This document shows, one piece after another, positions 8,801-16,015 of a stretch of DNA of 16,586 nt; the first letter of the stretch is position 1; every line of letters begins with the position of its first letter. A program made the translations under genes and the position numbers. Source of the stretch: RGIG2707 sp045600065 (GTDB taxonomy: Bacteria; Bacillota; Clostridia; Peptostreptococcales; Anaerovoracaceae); NCBI GenBank assembly GCA_045600065.1, contig JAZRXE010000036.1, forward strand, positions 1 to 16,586. The letters are read 5' to 3'. The notes under the pieces were generated by a model. The model searched no databases and was not told the DNA's origin. It saw only the letters and a list, made by a program, of their open reading frames with translations.

Positions 8801-11616
8801 TCCTGAGAAACGAGAATGTCGCGGAAACGGGTCTCATCTTCCAGAACTACGGCAATCTTGTCCTCGGGATCTATCTCTCCGTTCTTGATGATCACGCGGC
8901 CTTCGGGCAGATATACGTCCTGATCAGCCTCGTATTCGGGCGCGCCGGAAAGATACATGGTTCCGTCCTGATAGACGGCAGAGCCAAGGGTGGCGGAAAT
9001 GTCGCCGTATTTCTTGAGATCGTCCGATGCGGTATTTCCGCTCATGGAGCCGCCGTCAACATAGAGACTGCCTGCATAATTGTACACGCCGCCTCCCATG
9101 TTGGCTGTGCAGTCTTCGATCAAGCCTCCGTTGATGTATACAATACCGGCGTTGTTAAATACAGCGCCTCCCTGCAGAGCTGTGCTTCCGCTCTGAGGAC
9201 CGCATTTTTCAATAAGGCTGCCGTCGTTGATATAGAGCTTGCCGCTGCTGCGTATTGCTCCGCCCTGTTCTTTGGCAAGACAATCCCTGATGATCGCGCC
9301 GTCGTTCAGGCAGCCGGTGCTCAGAGAATTCAGCACTATGGCAGGGCCGTTGCGCGATTCGCAGTCTTCTATTACAGCGTCGTTCATCTCCAGATAAGCA
9401 TCGTTGACCATGATGCCGCCTGTGCTGTACGGGCTTCCCTGATAGGAGCTGCAGTTCTTTATGACAGTGCCGTCATCGAGGATGAGCCTGTTTCCGTAGC
9501 TTCCGGAAGCAGCATCGTATGCGGCTCTTCCGTCCTGGGAAATGGCGCCGTTGGAGTTCAGTCCGCTCTGGATGTTGAAGTTCTGTACAGTCACACCGGA
9601 GAAAGTCAGCTCCACGTTGTGAATGGTCTGCAGGATATGGTAATCATTAATGTCGTTGAGTTTATGATAGGCGTCAAAGCCGTCGAGGATTACGTTTTCG
9701 AAAACGACCTCAAGGTTTTCGCTGTAATAGTCCGCAGGGCATACTGTTATGCAGTCTCTGGTCAGCAGCTCGGACACTGTGCCCACATTGGGATCAGGGT
9801 GCTTGTTGCAGGCAACGCTCTCATAAATGAAATATTCGTCGGTGGTAACAAAATCCAGGGTATAGGGTTCAGAAGTCTGGGGATCGGAGCGCAGCACTAT
9901 GCTCTTTTGAATGACGCTCTGTCTGGTCTCCTTGGTATTTCCGTGAAGCTCGATGGTATCGCCGTCGGCAAGAGCAGAGTTGCCCGTTGTGGCATCGTGC
10001 AGATTGTAATACTTTGCGTAGGGAGTGCTCTGGCCGCTGTGATAGCACCAGACCACAGGAAGCTGCACAACATTGCCGGTATAATAATAATCAAAGGCAG
10101 TCATCAGCTGGGCCATGGTTAAGGGAGCAGAGGGGCTGCCGTACAGTTCCTTGCCAGTGTATTCGTTCGTGAGCCACGCCTCAAAGGTGGCTGAAGAATA
10201 GCCGGCCTTGACTGAGGGGCTGATGGAAATCTTGTTCAGCAGCTGATAAATGGGTTCGATATCGGTAATTTTACCACCATCGTTTACTCGCCAAGAACTG
10301 TAATTGCTGATCTGATCTCCGTTGTTGGGAACGGTATAGGAAATCGAAAAGCTTTCTCCGTTTTTAACACCCGTTTGAGACGCGGCATTTGTAAAGCTCT
10401 GAGAATTAGAGCTGGATGAATACTGGAGATAGACAGTATGATTTCCGTTCTGACTGCTTGTACCGCTTACCGTAATAGTCGCTCTTTTTGTTGATGCGTT
10501 CCAGCTTACGGAAGTTGGATCGACAGCATCTGTGGTATTGATTATAAGCTCGGACTCATCTTCAAAAGTAACTATCAGCACCTCGTTGGATGTAAAGGGC
10601 TTGAGAGATCTGAGCAGCCAGTCTCCCTGGCCGTCCGATTCAACTTCAAGAAGATCGGGGTCGCTGAATACGGCTCCGGCAACCTCTGACAGATCAAAGT
10701 CTATGTCCAGCCTGACAAACAGCTCGCTGAGATACATGGTCTCCAGGCCGTTCATGCTGTAACATCTGCCTGCATAGCTGAAGTCTACGGTAAACGAGGT
10801 GTAGAAGACATACAGAGAAAAGCCTTCCGCGGTAAATTCCACATCTCCGTTTGCGGATCTGCTGACATTTATGTCCGTAGCCTTATCCGCGCCGTCCTCT
10901 ATATGGGCAAGGCCCAGAATGCCGCTGCCGTCCATATCGAGCTCGGGCTGTCTTACGGTAACGCTTACAGAGCTGTCCGGCTGCCAGACCTCTCCGTCCA
11001 CTGTAATGCTTATATCATAGGCAACATAGCCGGTCATGAAGGCTGCCCTGTCTTTGCCGAAATAGGCAATAAGCTCTTTTTCGGAAAGAGGAACGGCTTT
11101 GATCTCGGCTCTGGCATTTTCGGGGACGGTTCCGCAGATTACCGCAACCGCTCCGTCGTCTGCCGGTTCGGACTCTAAAGTGCGTATGCCGTATACGACG
11201 GCATCGGGATCATCGAAGCAGGCGCTGCTGTGGACATGCTCAAGCATGCTGCATATGAGCTGGCCTGCAGCATAGCAGTCTTCGGTATGAACATGCTCAT
11301 AATTGAAGCCGCAAAGGGTTTCCGCGATTTCGACAACAGGAGCGAAGCAGTTCATGTCATGCTCGTGCTCGGGCAGCTCGCAGATGAGCTCGCCCTGCTC
11401 GTCATAGCACTCCTCTGTGTGACTGTGGTCTGCCATTCCGCATAATGCGCCCTCGTCCTCGTCCATGGTGATCGCAGGGAGTATAAGCGCGTAGGTGGTA
11501 ATAAAAACAGTTACGCACATAAGGGCGCTGAGCACCCTGTACCATACGAGACGTCGCTGATATGAGCGGTTTAACTGTTCAACTTCTGATTGGATTTCTT
11601 TTCTGAGTTCTGCCAT
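5881..11616 (-). CDS. Giant LPXTG adhesin: Cys/His repeats, beta-helix, CnaB, intact VWA, SpaA-like domain (1911 aa)
   Basis: Predicted wall-anchored adhesin, similar in layout to pilus-tip adhesins. The N-terminus (1-50) matches the downstream paralogue. Cys/His repeats span 59-133. A beta-rich domain (about 155-275, ending EGFSLYVFY) and the shared module (about 375-510, PLTMAQLMTAF) follow. Residues 655-915 show parallel beta-helix rungs (LYINDGSLIEKC, VYINGGLIEDC). A CnaB domain (1002-1102) has a candidate isopeptide triad of K1006, E1065 and N1099. The VWA domain (about 1145-1565) keeps its MIDAS: DKSGS at 1168-1172, T1269 and SDGEP with D1312. A long insertion precedes the VVTYTIGF strand (1496-1503). 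A SpaA-like domain (1753-1868; candidate K1761, E1821, N1866) leads to LPATG (1872-1876), a hydrophobic segment and an RNRKK tail. No YPK-type pilin motif was seen, so it is more likely a tip or monomeric adhesin than a shaft pilin. It is the first gene after the promoter at 11716-11688. Confidence 0.92.
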   Translation of the reverse strand: MAELRKEIQSEVEQLNRSYQRRLVWYRVLSALMCVTVFITTYALILPAITMDEDEGALCGMADHSHTEECYDEQGELICELPEHEHDMNCFAPVVEIAETLCGFNYEHVHTEDCYAAGQLICSMLEHVHSSACFDDPDAVVYGIRTLESEPADDGAVAVICGTVPENARAEIKAVPLSEKELIAYFGKDRAAFMTGYVAYDISITVDGEVWQPDSSVSVTVRQPELDMDGSGILGLAHIEDGADKATDINVSRSANGDVEFTAEGFSLYVFYTSFTVDFSYAGRCYSMNGLETMYLSELFVRLDIDFDLSEVAGAVFSDPDLLEVESDGQGDWLLRSLKPFTSNEVLIVTFEDESELIINTTDAVDPTSVSWNASTKRATITVSGTSSQNGNHTVYLQYSSSSNSQSFTNAASQTGVKNGESFSISYTVPNNGDQISNYSSWRVNDGGKITDIEPIYQLLNKISISPSVKAGYSSATFEAWLTNEYTGKELYGSPSAPLTMAQLMTAFDYYYTGNVVQLPVVWCYHSGQSTPYAKYYNLHDATTGNSALADGDTIELHGNTKETRQSVIQKSIVLRSDPQTSEPYTLDFVTTDEYFIYESVACNKHPDPNVGTVSELLTRDCITVCPADYYSENLEVVFENVILDGFDAYHKLNDINDYHILQTIHNVELTFSGVTVQNFNIQSGLNSNGAISQDGRAAYDAASGSYGNRLILDDGTVIKNCSSYQGSPYSTGGIMVNDAYLEMNDAVIEDCESRNGPAIVLNSLSTGCLNDGAIIRDCLAKEQGGAIRSSGKLYINDGSLIEKCGPQSGSTALQGGAVFNNAGIVYINGGLIEDCTANMGGGVYNYAGSLYVDGGSMSGNTASDDLKKYGDISATLGSAVYQDGTMYLSGAPEYEADQDVYLPEGRVIIKNGEIDPEDKIAVVLEDETRFRDILVSQDDDDCVVSDGDLLMLEVKLSESAVATVENNRVKYLASVYCADGLDSAASGDAANVIELDISEVLVVRKVWSGAEPSESHSPITVYLFKNGTEDPVDHLTLSDSNGWTGRFGNIEVGQDGSVSYTVSENRVRGYSTEYSDIVYDEGANPGVLPGYYSVTITNTRIYDPVQPGTVDPVEYADSNVKISKKIDYLGDNEDSEGNIPDGMSDLYRLYISLEAEKQPVDLLLVLDKSGSMKDTLGGGTADNTNADPSDDSRQKILLDALNGQKIGDKYNGFISRFLAADPNNDLAILTFDNDSSYTDGRYIHKWGDTTDHIIYGLEDSQMMPEGATNYTAALYTADLIWKDEARKEAAEKLALGSDYVEPKKIMIFLSDGEPTIAYTENDDGKFLQRGLSGSTPIGNGSANTNGSSFAQHVWTVLILGQYESSGREKFRETYLIGKDASFYDDDGFSPAGLNDYIPGSFLVDFPAVSKISNMNIEVPGWASWPFGEIDNDVFTPFLDTIRPVFPEPGTSGTNDYSPVENWLKSGVVKHIGEYFDMFWLTEWAYKEFAGIHPDVVTYTIGFTEDTDGKYGPEPAAGEADTRREKAEVLKYMAGEKDVPTRDCNRYIQCNSIDGLSESFNTIVFLSGISMTDELSDYVEFVSDPEFVITLTDPGYNTEAYADCYPYLYTEDDGFTQLGLDLLVTEADPSNPDKAYTRIDLTEKIVDVVFKPSVVFSSEMKVEAAFTVQLTEAAYRDKAVYGEGYNGTLGDIGKIPAGGTAADRELITDYDPDHNTSSGMPGFYSNDEDNSHASWRRGDYYPENFPRPVVQVPEYELRLLKTDSKGSRTLSGAEFDLYRKLNQAGSSGSDLEKINSAPLVSDQSHPTTVGGISPGVYYLYETKAPSGFVCSEDPVIFTVSAQGITISSSELASVDFNDSFELRIKNYNIYDLPATGGRGIAAYTFIGISLMTGALLYGIMFLMRNRKKNLI

Positions 11617-11635
11617 TGTCGGTTTGATGTATACG

Positions 11636-11647
11636 GGGACGAATCCC
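11636..11647 (-). promoter_or_regulatory. Small UUCG-loop hairpin in the surface operon leader
   Basis: The minus strand reads GGGA-TTCG-TCCC, a 4-bp stem with a UUCG loop, ending 19 nt before the ATG at 11616. The bases between hairpin and start (ending CATCAAACCGACA) contain no Shine-Dalgarno-like purine run. The nearest one, AAGGGA, forms part of the hairpin and is too far upstream to serve. It may affect initiation or mRNA stability, but the stem is short and could be chance. Confidence 0.35.
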
Positions 11648-11674
11648 TTAAAAATAAAATAAAAATGAATTTTC

Positions 11675-11693
11675 TATAATCCATATGATTATA
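11675..11693. promoter_or_regulatory. Palindrome over the -10 and start point: candidate operator
   Basis: TATAATC (11675-11681) and GATTATA (11687-11693) are perfect 7-bp inverted arms around CATAT. The palindrome covers the -10 hexamer and extends to the expected transcription start of the surface operon. That is a position where a dimeric repressor could block polymerase. Because TATAAT is partly self-complementary and the DNA is AT-rich, chance is a real alternative. Confidence 0.4.
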
Positions 11694-11716
11694 TGACAAT
11701 ACACATATTTTCGCAA
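11688..11716 (-). promoter_or_regulatory. Sigma-A-type promoter of the surface-protein operon
   Basis: On the minus strand, TTGCGA (11716-11711) is separated by exactly 17 bp from a perfect TATAAT (11693-11688). The -35 matches the TTGACA consensus at 4 of 6 positions. The expected start point is near 11681, giving a leader of about 65 nt before the ATG. It is the best promoter-like sequence between the mfd terminators and the first surface-protein gene, and implies that the adhesin genes are transcribed independently of the housekeeping operon. Confidence 0.75.
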
Positions 11717-11765
11717 GTAAAAAAACTGTTAAAGCCTTGATTTTTCAATAAAATTGCAGATTTAT

Positions 11766-11794
11766 CCGGCTCGTGCCGGGCAGTTTTTCCGGCA
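11766..11794. repeat. Two mutually exclusive inverted repeats built on CCGG
   Basis: CCGGC (11766-11770) pairs with GCCGG (11775-11779) around TCGT. Alternatively TGCCGG (11774-11779) pairs with CCGGCA (11789-11794) around a 9-base loop. Only one can form at a time. It is GC-rich within an otherwise AT-rich 11717-11907 stretch in which I see no gene. It lies upstream of the predicted promoter, so a DNA-binding role is as likely as an RNA one. Confidence 0.4.
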
Positions 11795-11907
11795 GCGGGA
11801 GCAAACAGAAAATCATAACAGGAATAAGCGTAAAAATTACATAGATTTAATAAATCCGCGAGTGTTTTCCATACCGGAAAAAAGGCTTGCGGAACTTAAA
11901 AGAGAGC

Positions 11908-11944
11908 AATAAAAATGCCGTAAGGAAGGCCTCCGCTGCGGCAT
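11908..11944 (-). terminator. Second intrinsic terminator after mfd
   Basis: The minus strand has ATGCCG (11944-11939) and CGGCAT (11920-11915) as 6-bp arms around an 18-base G/C-rich loop. TTTTATT follows. It sits directly behind the stronger hairpin at 11985-11948, so together they form a tandem terminator separating the housekeeping operon from the surface operon. The long loop makes it the weaker of the two. Confidence 0.55.
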
Positions 11945-11947
11945 CGC

Positions 11948-11985
11948 AAAAAAAACAGGATGCCCGCTGCAAGCAGAGGCATCCT
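11948..11985 (-). terminator. Rho-independent terminator of the prs-pth-mfd operon
   Basis: On the minus strand AGGATGCC (11985-11978) pairs perfectly with GGCATCCT (11964-11957). An inner CTGC/GCAG stem closes the loop. A G and eight T residues follow (11955-11948). The hairpin starts about 70 nt after the mfd stop codon, and no open frame lies between. Confidence 0.88.
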
Positions 11986-12054
11986 TATATAAAAGACACT
12001 TTATTTGTCCGTTTCAGGAGTTTGAAACTTTTTTAAAATATGCAAGAATTACGA

Positions 12055-15000
12055 TTATTTATTCATAAAGCATTCGAGCAGTGCGAGAGCCTCCTGAGCC
12101 ACGGGAACGCCGCTAAGCGTAAGGCTGATTCTGGGACTTGTTCCTCCGAATATATTCAGCCTGCCCTCGAATTTATCCATAAGCTTGATAAACATCTGAG
12201 GATCCAAAGCATTGCGTTCTTCGAACAGGAACACAAGCTGGTTCTGCTGCTGGACGACCTTGCTGATGCCGCATCTTGAAGCCTGATTTCTTATCATGGC
12301 CACATCCAGAAGATTTTCGGCCTCTCTGGGCAGGTCTCCGAAACGGTCAAGTAGTTCATCTGTGACCTCCATGCGATCGTCAATATTATACACAGAAGCG
12401 ATGCGTTTATACATCGACAGTCTTGTCAGCTCATCCGCCACATAGGACTCCGGAAGATAGGCTGCCAATGCGAGCTCCACCGCGCTGTCTGCCTCCAGAG
12501 GCCTCTCCTCGTCGGTGCGTCCCTTAAGCTCTGCCACGGCCTCGTCCACCAGCTTGCAATAAAGCTCATAGCCTATGGAAAGCATATGGCCGGACTGCTC
12601 GACACCGAGAACATTGCCTGCGCCCCTGAGCTCCAGATCTCTCATGGCGACCCTGAAGCCCGATCCGAATTCGGTAAATTCCCTGATGGCACGCAGCCTT
12701 TTTTCCGCAAGCTCGGAGAGCACCTTGTCCTTCTTGTACATCAGGTAGCAATAGGCAATGCGGCTGGAACGCCCCACCCTGCCCCTGAGCTGATAGAGCT
12801 GGGAAAGCCCGAAGCGGTCCGCATCCAGTATTATCATGGTATTTACATTCGGAATATCCAGACCGGATTCTATGATGGTGGTAGCCAGCAGCACCTGACT
12901 GCCTCCCTCCATAAAGTCCATCATGACATCCTCCAGCTGGCGCTCTGCCATCTGCCCGTGTCCTACGCTGATCTTTGCCTCGGGAACAAGCTCCTGGAGC
13001 CGCCTTGCCATAGCCTGAATGCCTCTGACCCTGTTGTAGACCACATAGACCTGGCCGTCTCTTTCTATCTCGCGGCGTATCAGATCTGCTATCATCTGGT
13101 CGTCCTGCTCCATTACATAGGTCTGAACGGGATAGCGGTCCATGGGAGGCTCCTCGATGACAGACATATCCCTAACGCCTATCAGTGACATATGCAGGGT
13201 CCTGGGTATGGGAGTCGCAGACAGGGTGAGCACATCCACATTGGCCTTCAGCTTTTTCAGAGCTTCCTTGTGCTCCACGCCGAAGCGCTGCTCCTCGTCT
13301 ATCACAAGAAGGCCCAGATCCTTGAAGCGCACATCTGAGGACAGCAGCCTGTGAGTGCCTACTACCAGATCCACATCGCCCCTTGCAAGATCCTCGATTA
13401 TCTGATCCTGCTGCCTGGCAGTGCGGAAACGGCTGAGGACCTGAATATTAAAGGGGTAATCTGCCATTCTTTCCTTAAAGGTATAAAAATGCTGATTTGC
13501 CAGTATTGTGGTAGGCACCAGAACTGCAGCCTGCTTGCCCTGCTCAAGGCATTTGAACACCGCCCTTGCAGCAACCTCGGTCTTTCCGTAGCCCACGTCT
13601 CCGCAGAGCAGCCTGTCCATGGCGGAGGGCTTTTCCATATCCCTTTTGATCTCCTCCGCGCAGCGAAGCTGATCGTCTGTTTCCTCGTAAGGGAAGGCTT
13701 CCTCAAATTCCTTCTGCCACACGCTGTCGGGGCCGAACTGATAGCCCGGATTGAGAGCCCTTTCCGCTGAAAGGCGCAGAAAGTCCTCTGCCATATCCTT
13801 GATGGCGGCCTTGGCCCTGGCCTTGGTCTTGACCCAGTCAGTTCCGGAAAGTCTGTTGATCTTCGGCTCCACGCCCTCGGAGCCTACATACTTCTGTATG
13901 GATTCCATCTGGTCCACTGGTATGTAGAGCACATCGTTGGCGGCGTAGCATATCTTCAGGTAATCCCTGACGCTGCCGTCCACCGCAAGCTTTTCCACCC
14001 CCGTGAATCTGCCCACTCCGTGGTTTTCGTGTACGACATAATCGCCCACATTGATATCGGTAAAAGCCTTGATCTCCCTTCTGCGGCCCTGCCTGCTGCG
14101 GCTGCGCTGCTTGGTATGGGGGAATATGTCGCTTTCGCTCAGATAAAGAAGCTTTTCAGTAGGGAACTCGGAACCGGCACTCAGGCTGCCCTGCCTGAGC
14201 TCGACCCTGCCCGCAAGCTCCCTGCGGGCGAGAAAATCCTTAAGATTATCGCTACGCTCGGAGGATGAGCATGCTATCACTATTTTGTAGCCTTTTTTCG
14301 CAAAGCGCCTGAGCTCTGTTTCCAGCACATCCATATGTCCGCCGAAGACCGGAGCCTGAGCGGAATTCATGTCCTTTAAGGCGTCAAGTCTGTCTGTGTA
14401 TCTGATGCGCTGCGCAAAGGGCATGGTATACCAGACATCGGTATCCGGGCTGCTGAAGGCGTTTACAAGCTCCAGATCCGAAGGATCCGGATAGGAAGCA
14501 AAATCCTTTTTTATTCCCTGATGACGCTCCAGCAGTATCCTTCTTGCCTCGGCGTCCTCTTTTTCATAAAAATCCAGCGCTTCGGCCACTCTGGAGGGAT
14601 CGTCCACCGCAATGAAAGAGGGGGACTTCATGTAATCCCAGACATGCTGGGGCTCGTCGTAGAAGTAAGAAATATAGCCCTCAAGATATTGAAAGTTCAT
14701 ATCTTCTTCTATGCATTCTATCAGATAATCCCTCTGTTCTCTGAGCTTTTCCGCCCCCTGGGCGTCGGCTGCCCCTGCCGCCCTGTTGTAGGCGGAGGCA
14801 ATTCCCCCGGATGCTCTGGCAAAGGCTTCTTCGTCCTTTACTAGCACCCGTGCAGGGCTTATCAGTATGCTGTCCAGATGCTTTACCGAGCGCTGGGTCA
14901 TGGGATCGTAGCTTCTCATGGAATCAATCTCGTTGTCGAAGAGCTCTATTCTTACAGGCATACCGGCGCCGGGTACAAAGATATCGATGATCTCGCCCCT

Positions 15001-15450
15001 GACAGCAAACTGGCCGGGAGCTTCAGCTGTGCTGTTCCTCTCGTAGCCCATGGCGCCCAGCTTTTCTATGAGCCGGTCTCTTTCCACCAGGCTGTCCTTG
15101 TCTATGCGTATGAGCGCAGATCCGTAGACACTTGCCGGAGGCAGCTTTTTCAAGGCTCCCATCACAGGAGCCACGACTATGCACTGTTCCCCCGAGCAGA
15201 GGCTTGTCAGTACGGCAAGCTGCTGAGCCAGCTGGCCCGTGCTCTTTGCGTCGTATCTCAGGCTGGCGGCATCCAGGTCGGGAAGAACAAGTATCTTTGC
15301 ATGAGAAAAAAAGGACAGGTCGCTTGCTATGCGTCTGGCCCTTGCGGCCGAAGCACATATTATCAAGCCCTGCCCCGGTCTCTTATCTAGCTGCTCTGCA
15401 GCCAGAGGAGCTATCCTGTTGTCTGCTATGCCGGTATAGTTAATTATCAT
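12055..15450 (-). CDS. mfd: Transcription-repair coupling factor Mfd
   Basis: ATP-dependent DNA translocase that removes RNA polymerase stalled at DNA lesions and recruits UvrA for nucleotide excision repair. The length of 1131 aa is near the family norm. An N-terminal UvrB-like region (about 1-330) is followed by the CarD-like RNA polymerase-interaction domain (about 467-540, GDYVVHENHGVGRFTGVEKL). The RecG-like helicase motor has Walker A GDVGYGKTE (617-625), DEEQ (718-721), LSATPIPRTL (743-752) and motif VI LRGRVGRSSR (888-897). The translocation motif region (about 928-948, RDLELRGAGNVLG) and the C-terminal D7-type domain follow. The ATG at 15450 lies 11 nt inside the end of pth, preceded only by an A-rich AAGAAAAAG sequence, so translational coupling is likely. 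All key motor residues appear intact. Confidence 0.97.
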   Translation of the reverse strand: MIINYTGIADNRIAPLAAEQLDKRPGQGLIICASAARARRIASDLSFFSHAKILVLPDLDAASLRYDAKSTGQLAQQLAVLTSLCSGEQCIVVAPVMGALKKLPPASVYGSALIRIDKDSLVERDRLIEKLGAMGYERNSTAEAPGQFAVRGEIIDIFVPGAGMPVRIELFDNEIDSMRSYDPMTQRSVKHLDSILISPARVLVKDEEAFARASGGIASAYNRAAGAADAQGAEKLREQRDYLIECIEEDMNFQYLEGYISYFYDEPQHVWDYMKSPSFIAVDDPSRVAEALDFYEKEDAEARRILLERHQGIKKDFASYPDPSDLELVNAFSSPDTDVWYTMPFAQRIRYTDRLDALKDMNSAQAPVFGGHMDVLETELRRFAKKGYKIVIACSSSERSDNLKDFLARRELAGRVELRQGSLSAGSEFPTEKLLYLSESDIFPHTKQRSRSRQGRRREIKAFTDINVGDYVVHENHGVGRFTGVEKLAVDGSVRDYLKICYAANDVLYIPVDQMESIQKYVGSEGVEPKINRLSGTDWVKTKARAKAAIKDMAEDFLRLSAERALNPGYQFGPDSVWQKEFEEAFPYEETDDQLRCAEEIKRDMEKPSAMDRLLCGDVGYGKTEVAARAVFKCLEQGKQAAVLVPTTILANQHFYTFKERMADYPFNIQVLSRFRTARQQDQIIEDLARGDVDLVVGTHRLLSSDVRFKDLGLLVIDEEQRFGVEHKEALKKLKANVDVLTLSATPIPRTLHMSLIGVRDMSVIEEPPMDRYPVQTYVMEQDDQMIADLIRREIERDGQVYVVYNRVRGIQAMARRLQELVPEAKISVGHGQMAERQLEDVMMDFMEGGSQVLLATTIIESGLDIPNVNTMIILDADRFGLSQLYQLRGRVGRSSRIAYCYLMYKKDKVLSELAEKRLRAIREFTEFGSGFRVAMRDLELRGAGNVLGVEQSGHMLSIGYELYCKLVDEAVAELKGRTDEERPLEADSAVELALAAYLPESYVADELTRLSMYKRIASVYNIDDRMEVTDELLDRFGDLPREAENLLDVAMIRNQASRCGISKVVQQQNQLVFLFEERNALDPQMFIKLMDKFEGRLNIFGGTSPRISLTLSGVPVAQEALALLECFMNK

Positions 15451-16015
15451 TCTTTTTCTTAATGTTGAATCGATTCATAGCCTTGTCAATGCCCTCGGTA
15501 ACTATGGTCTCGCAGGCGTCCGCGGCATTTTTGACCGCGTCCGCAAGCAGAGGACGCTCGCCTTCAGTCCACTTGCCCAGCACATAGTCAGCCAGAGGCT
15601 GAGTTCCGTTGGCACCCGTGCCTATGCGCACTCTGGGGAAGCGGTCGCTGCCCAGCAGATTCACAATGGAGCGCATGCCGTTATGGGTACCGGGCCCGCC
15701 GAATGCGCGGACCCGTATACTGCCGACTTCAAGATCTATGTCATCATAAATAACGATGAGCCTCTCCGGTTCGAGCTTGTAAAAATCCATCAGAGGACGC
15801 AGGCTCTCTCCGCTCAGGTTCATGTAGGTCTGGGGCTTTACAAGCAGCACCTTTTCGCTGCCTATGCGTCCTTCTCCCACAAGCGCCCTGAACTTGAGCT
15901 GCCTGACGCTGACGCCCAGCTTTTCCGCCAGCACGTCAACTGCCAGAAAGCCCATATTGTGTCTGGTTGCTTCGTATTCTCTTCCCGGATTGCCCAGGCC
16001 GCAGATGACGTACAT
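15440..16015 (-). CDS. pth: Peptidyl-tRNA hydrolase
   Basis: Releases tRNA from peptidyl-tRNA that drops off the ribosome, by cleaving the ester bond; cytoplasmic and generally essential. The 191 residues match the bacterial Pth family length. Visible signatures are the N-terminal GLGNPG (6-11), the RHNMG motif with the catalytic His19 and Asn20, KPQTYMNLSG, the acidic YDDIDL segment and GGPGTHNGMRSI. The start ATG shares its A with the prs stop (TAATG, 1-nt overlap). The Glu codons at the end of prs supply the sequence GAAGAGGAG as ribosome binding site. The 3' end overlaps mfd by 11 nt. In Bacillus a ribosomal L25-type gene (ctc) lies between prs and pth; here it is absent. Confidence 0.97.
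   Translation of the reverse strand: MYVICGLGNPGREYEATRHNMGFLAVDVLAEKLGVSVRQLKFRALVGEGRIGSEKVLLVKPQTYMNLSGESLRPLMDFYKLEPERLIVIYDDIDLEVGSIRVRAFGGPGTHNGMRSIVNLLGSDRFPRVRIGTGANGTQPLADYVLGKWTEGERPLLADAVKNAADACETIVTEGIDKAMNRFNIKKKNDN

Noticed and set aside
12011..12034. Plus-strand hairpin GTTTCA/TGAAAC followed by six T
   Set aside because: It resembles a terminator for plus-strand transcription, but there is no plus-strand gene upstream. The stem is AT-rich and lies in the mfd 3' untranslated region.
13142..13770. Plus-strand frames inside mfd
   Set aside because: They are antisense to the conserved helicase motor, and no independent signals support them.
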